Source: Spirogloea muscicola (lineage: Eukaryota > Streptophyta > Zygnematophyceae > Spirogloeales > Spirogloeaceae). From it: a DNA stretch of 21,057 nt. Under the pieces are notes generated by a model. The model was given only the letters and a program-made list of their open reading frames with translations, did not search any database and was not told where the DNA came from. Made by a program: the position numbers and the translations under genes. Location of the stretch: NCBI GenBank assembly GCA_009602725.1, contig WELB01000206.1:153368-174424 (forward strand), written 5' to 3'. Shown piece by piece: positions 18,946-21,057 of this stretch (position 1 is its first letter; every line of letters begins with the position of its first letter).

Positions 18946-21057
18946 TCAGTAACCCCTGCTAAGCAGTCGCAGGTCAGAGAGACTATGCTCCTGGAAGTAT
19001 GTCCCCTGGCCAGAGCCAGAGGCAGCAGCGAGGGCTCGGCCGGCACGCAGGTGCAGCGCGCGGGCCATTGACCTCTGCAGCGAGACGGCCAGGCGCATGC
19101 GGTACACCTGGGCGAGCGACCCAGCTGCAGGGAAGTCCACCGACACCCCATGGAAGCGGCGGGCGACGGCGTGACGGGCAAGCTGGTGGAGCAGGTCGAG
19201 CCACCGAGCACCCAACGCCCCGTGTGTGTCGATGGCCAGCGGGAAGAACTCGTCAGCTGGCGGATGGTCTGCGTACTTGAGTTCTTTGGCACGAGCGGCG
19301 CAGGCGACCGCATACCCAGGCTTGGTTGCACACTGGGCTGGGTGGGATCGGTCGAATGCGTCGGTAGTCACCACGTCCAGGAGGAGACGTGGCCCGCCGA
19401 CCTGTGGGGTGGCCACCAGGTCCACACGACGGGCGTGGACACCGTCGGCTCTGGCCTGGATCGGCATGATCCCAGAGTGCTCCGCTGCCACAGAGAAGCC
19501 AGCCTCCACCAGGATGCCGTGCATTGCTTCCCGGAGGCGGTCATGGGCCGCTGTCCGCTCTCCGCCGTGCGAGCAGCGCAGAACGTGAGCGGCCAGCTCC
19601 CCCTGCTCGGCCCCGCGCTCACCACACTCACATTGACGCACGCCCTGGAGGCATGGCGGCGGCAGGCCGAGGAGCCTGTGGACGGCACTCCAGAATACCT
19701 CGTCCGGGAGGGCGAGGGCGTCGTTGAGTGGGAGGGCCTGGAGCCACGCCGCTGCCCCCGGGGAAGCGGCCGAGTGGAGTCTCGCGCGCCCGCGCAGGTC
19801 GGCCTCGGGGAGCTGCAGCACGGTGGTGGTGTAGGCGGCCTTGTCGACGACGGCCGCGAAGCGCGCTTGGACCTGCAGGTCAGCGGTGTGCGCGAGGTGC
19901 GCAAAGGAGACCGCCTGGCCGGCCAGGTCCGGGTGCGCCGCGATCAGCTCCTGGTGGGCGGTGCGAAGCGACTCCTGGAACGGCAGCGCGCCCGTGTCGA
20001 CCTCCACCACCGCCTGCTCCAGTGCACGCCGGCCGTGGACGATGAAGCGCTGGGCCACGGAGGCGGCAGTCTGCGCCCAGCTGCCGAGGTATGCAGCCCT
20101 GCAAGAGCGGACGAGCGGGCGCAGGCCGAGACCCCCGTGGCTGAGGGGTAGCGCCGCCTGGTGGATAGCGGCTGGCGACTGTAGGAAGCCCGGGTGGTGG
20201 ACCAGGGCCGCCAAACTCGCCACCATGCCGGCGTCGAAGGCCTTGTACACCGCCAACGCCTCTGGGGACGGCGGGGTGGCCCGCGTCAAGTACTGGGGCC
20301 GCTGCCCGATAGCCTTGGTCAACATGGCCAATGACAGCTGCATATCGTCCAGCTCGGGAAGCCGGGCCGCAGGCAGAAGGTGCTCCGCAAGGCGGGCTCG
20401 CAGCTGCCCCTCCACGAAGGCCGGCGTGCCGATGGGAACTCCCAGGAGGGTGAAGCCGTCTGCCGGAGTCCGGCAGCCCGGGGGCAGCGCCAGGGTGGGT
20501 AGGATCTCGCCAGGGGACCAAGCCGCGCACTTCGCCGGCCGGATGGTCAGGCCGAGGGGGGCCAGCTGCTGCGTGAAAGTGGCGAAGGCCGCCGCCACGT
20601 CTTCCGGAGGGCCGACTATGGTGGTGTCATCCGCGAAGGTGGGGAGAAGGACTCCTGGGTGGGCCGCTGCGGTAGCCTGCAGAGCCCGGTTGTGCGCGAG
20701 CGCAAAGAAGAAGCCGGCGAGGGGGTCCCCTTGCCGCGTGCCCGAGCGGGACTGCAGGACCTCCACCTGATCACCCCCTGTCCACCAGAGGAGGTCGCTG
20801 GGCTGACCGTACCCCAAGCGGAAAAAGGGGACCAGGGAGGGGAAGGAGGCCCGGAGCTCCTCCGCAATGCAGGCGCGCTCCACGGTGTTGAAGGCGTTTG
20901 CCACGTCGACGGCAAGCACCAGCCAGCTCGGGTGCTGGTCCAAGGTTGCACGGACCCCGTGGACGACGGCCTCACCCCCACTCCGCAGCCCCGCGCCGTA
21001 CTGGTGTGGCGCCATGTGCACCTGCGCCGGCCCCGCATGCTGCTGCCAGAGTACGCG
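18946..21057 (-). CDS. LINE reverse transcriptase with C-terminal restriction-like endonuclease; 5' partial
   Basis: 704 codons are open from the right edge to the stop, with no introns and high GC. RT motifs in order: block A LAVDVANAFNTV (catalytic Asp near 20907), block B SGTRQGDPLAGFFFALA, block C FADD at 20637-20626 in place of the usual YADD. A thumb region follows. Next come a Cys/His motif (CECG, then HVLRCSHGG) and a PD-(D/E)xK-like nuclease (RADGVHARRVD, then LLLDVVTTD, then a conserved Lys region ATKPGY). This order, RT then zinc motif then nuclease, is that of restriction-like-endonuclease LINEs. The protein nicks target DNA and primes reverse transcription from the nick. The N-terminal RT fingers and any APE endonuclease or DNA-binding fingers lie outside the window. 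Confidence 0.94.
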   Translation of the reverse strand, partial: RVLWQQHAGPAQVHMAPHQYGAGLRSGGEAVVHGVRATLDQHPSWLVLAVDVANAFNTVERACIAEELRASFPSLVPFFRLGYGQPSDLLWWTGGDQVEVLQSRSGTRQGDPLAGFFFALAHNRALQATAAAHPGVLLPTFADDTTIVGPPEDVAAAFATFTQQLAPLGLTIRPAKCAAWSPGEILPTLALPPGCRTPADGFTLLGVPIGTPAFVEGQLRARLAEHLLPAARLPELDDMQLSLAMLTKAIGQRPQYLTRATPPSPEALAVYKAFDAGMVASLAALVHHPGFLQSPAAIHQAALPLSHGGLGLRPLVRSCRAAYLGSWAQTAASVAQRFIVHGRRALEQAVVEVDTGALPFQESLRTAHQELIAAHPDLAGQAVSFAHLAHTADLQVQARFAAVVDKAAYTTTVLQLPEADLRGRARLHSAASPGAAAWLQALPLNDALALPDEVFWSAVHRLLGLPPPCLQGVRQCECGERGAEQGELAAHVLRCSHGGERTAAHDRLREAMHGILVEAGFSVAAEHSGIMPIQARADGVHARRVDLVATPQVGGPRLLLDVVTTDAFDRSHPAQCATKPGYAVACAARAKELKYADHPPADEFFPLAIDTHGALGARWLDLLHQLARHAVARRFHGVSVDFPAAGSLAQVYRMRLAVSLQRSMARALHLRAGRALAAASGSGQGTYFQEHSLSDLRLLSRGY

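Larger units (their letters stand above)
18700..21057 (-). mobile_element. Non-LTR retrotransposon (LINE), 3' half
   Basis: It comprises an RT/endonuclease ORF and a 3' UTR of about 245 bp, with the 3' boundary placed where the 51-bp repeat shared with 13652-13703 ends. The element runs off the right edge, so its 5' part, full length and target-site duplication cannot be seen. The ORF has no internal stop, so the copy may be young. Its C-terminal restriction-like nuclease places it near RLE-bearing or dual-nuclease clades (R2/NeSL type or Dualen/RandI); which one cannot be decided without the N-terminal half. Confidence 0.85.

Noticed and set aside
19150-20770. Long + strand open frames (333 and 309 aa)
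   Set aside because: They lie antisense to the reverse transcriptase ORF and are rich in Arg, Gly and Ala, a composition effect of the GC-rich coding strand. The - strand frame has clear RT motifs.

Overview
The window is nuclear DNA from a eukaryote, most likely a green alga and probably a trebouxiophyte. The genes have many short exons with GT-AG (a few GC-AG) introns. TGTAA, the chlorophyte-type poly(A) signal, lies downstream of three of the genes. The closest relatives I can recall for several genes are plant or green-algal. The species is inference. There are no operons, RNA genes or CRISPR arrays.

Layout from left to right: (1) + strand 1-3599, the 3' part of a gene for a nuclear-type protein with a U1/matrin-like C2H2 zinc finger and a C-terminal Cys/His module. 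(2) - strand 7922-4268, an 11-exon gene for an SxxK serine hydrolase of the class A beta-lactamase fold (beta-lactamase2 type), a family I otherwise know from bacteria, with a long algal C-terminal extension. (3) + strand 8159-11195, an 11-exon plant-type M14 zinc carboxypeptidase with a C-terminal membrane anchor. Genes 2 and 3 are divergent and share a GC-rich spacer of about 240 bp. (4) - strand, about 12963-11973, a small PDZ-domain protein resembling chloroplast PDZ proteins; its 5' end is unresolved. (5) - strand 18113-14249, a complete 13-exon gene for the 26S proteasome lid subunit Rpn5 (PSMD12). (6) - strand 21057 to about 18700, the 3' half of a non-LTR retrotransposon (LINE): reverse transcriptase, Cys/His motif, restriction-like endonuclease, and a 3' UTR with a hairpin.

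The cellular genes are unrelated in function. The exon models were built by hand: consensus splice sites with matching phase, guided by remembered family motifs, and every internal exon of genes 2, 3 and 5 keeps the frame. One junction (hydrolase intron 8) does not resolve with canonical sites. The 5' ends of the hydrolase, carboxypeptidase, PDZ and Rpn5 genes sit in very GC-rich islands, two of which contain an unresolved base (n at 8072 and 13288).

The most notable content is the intron-rich algal SxxK hydrolase paired head to head with a carboxypeptidase. Next is a 51-52 bp repeat shared by the LINE 3' end and the region upstream of the PDZ gene. Third is a pair of in-frame splice acceptors that would switch zinc-finger spacing in the first gene.
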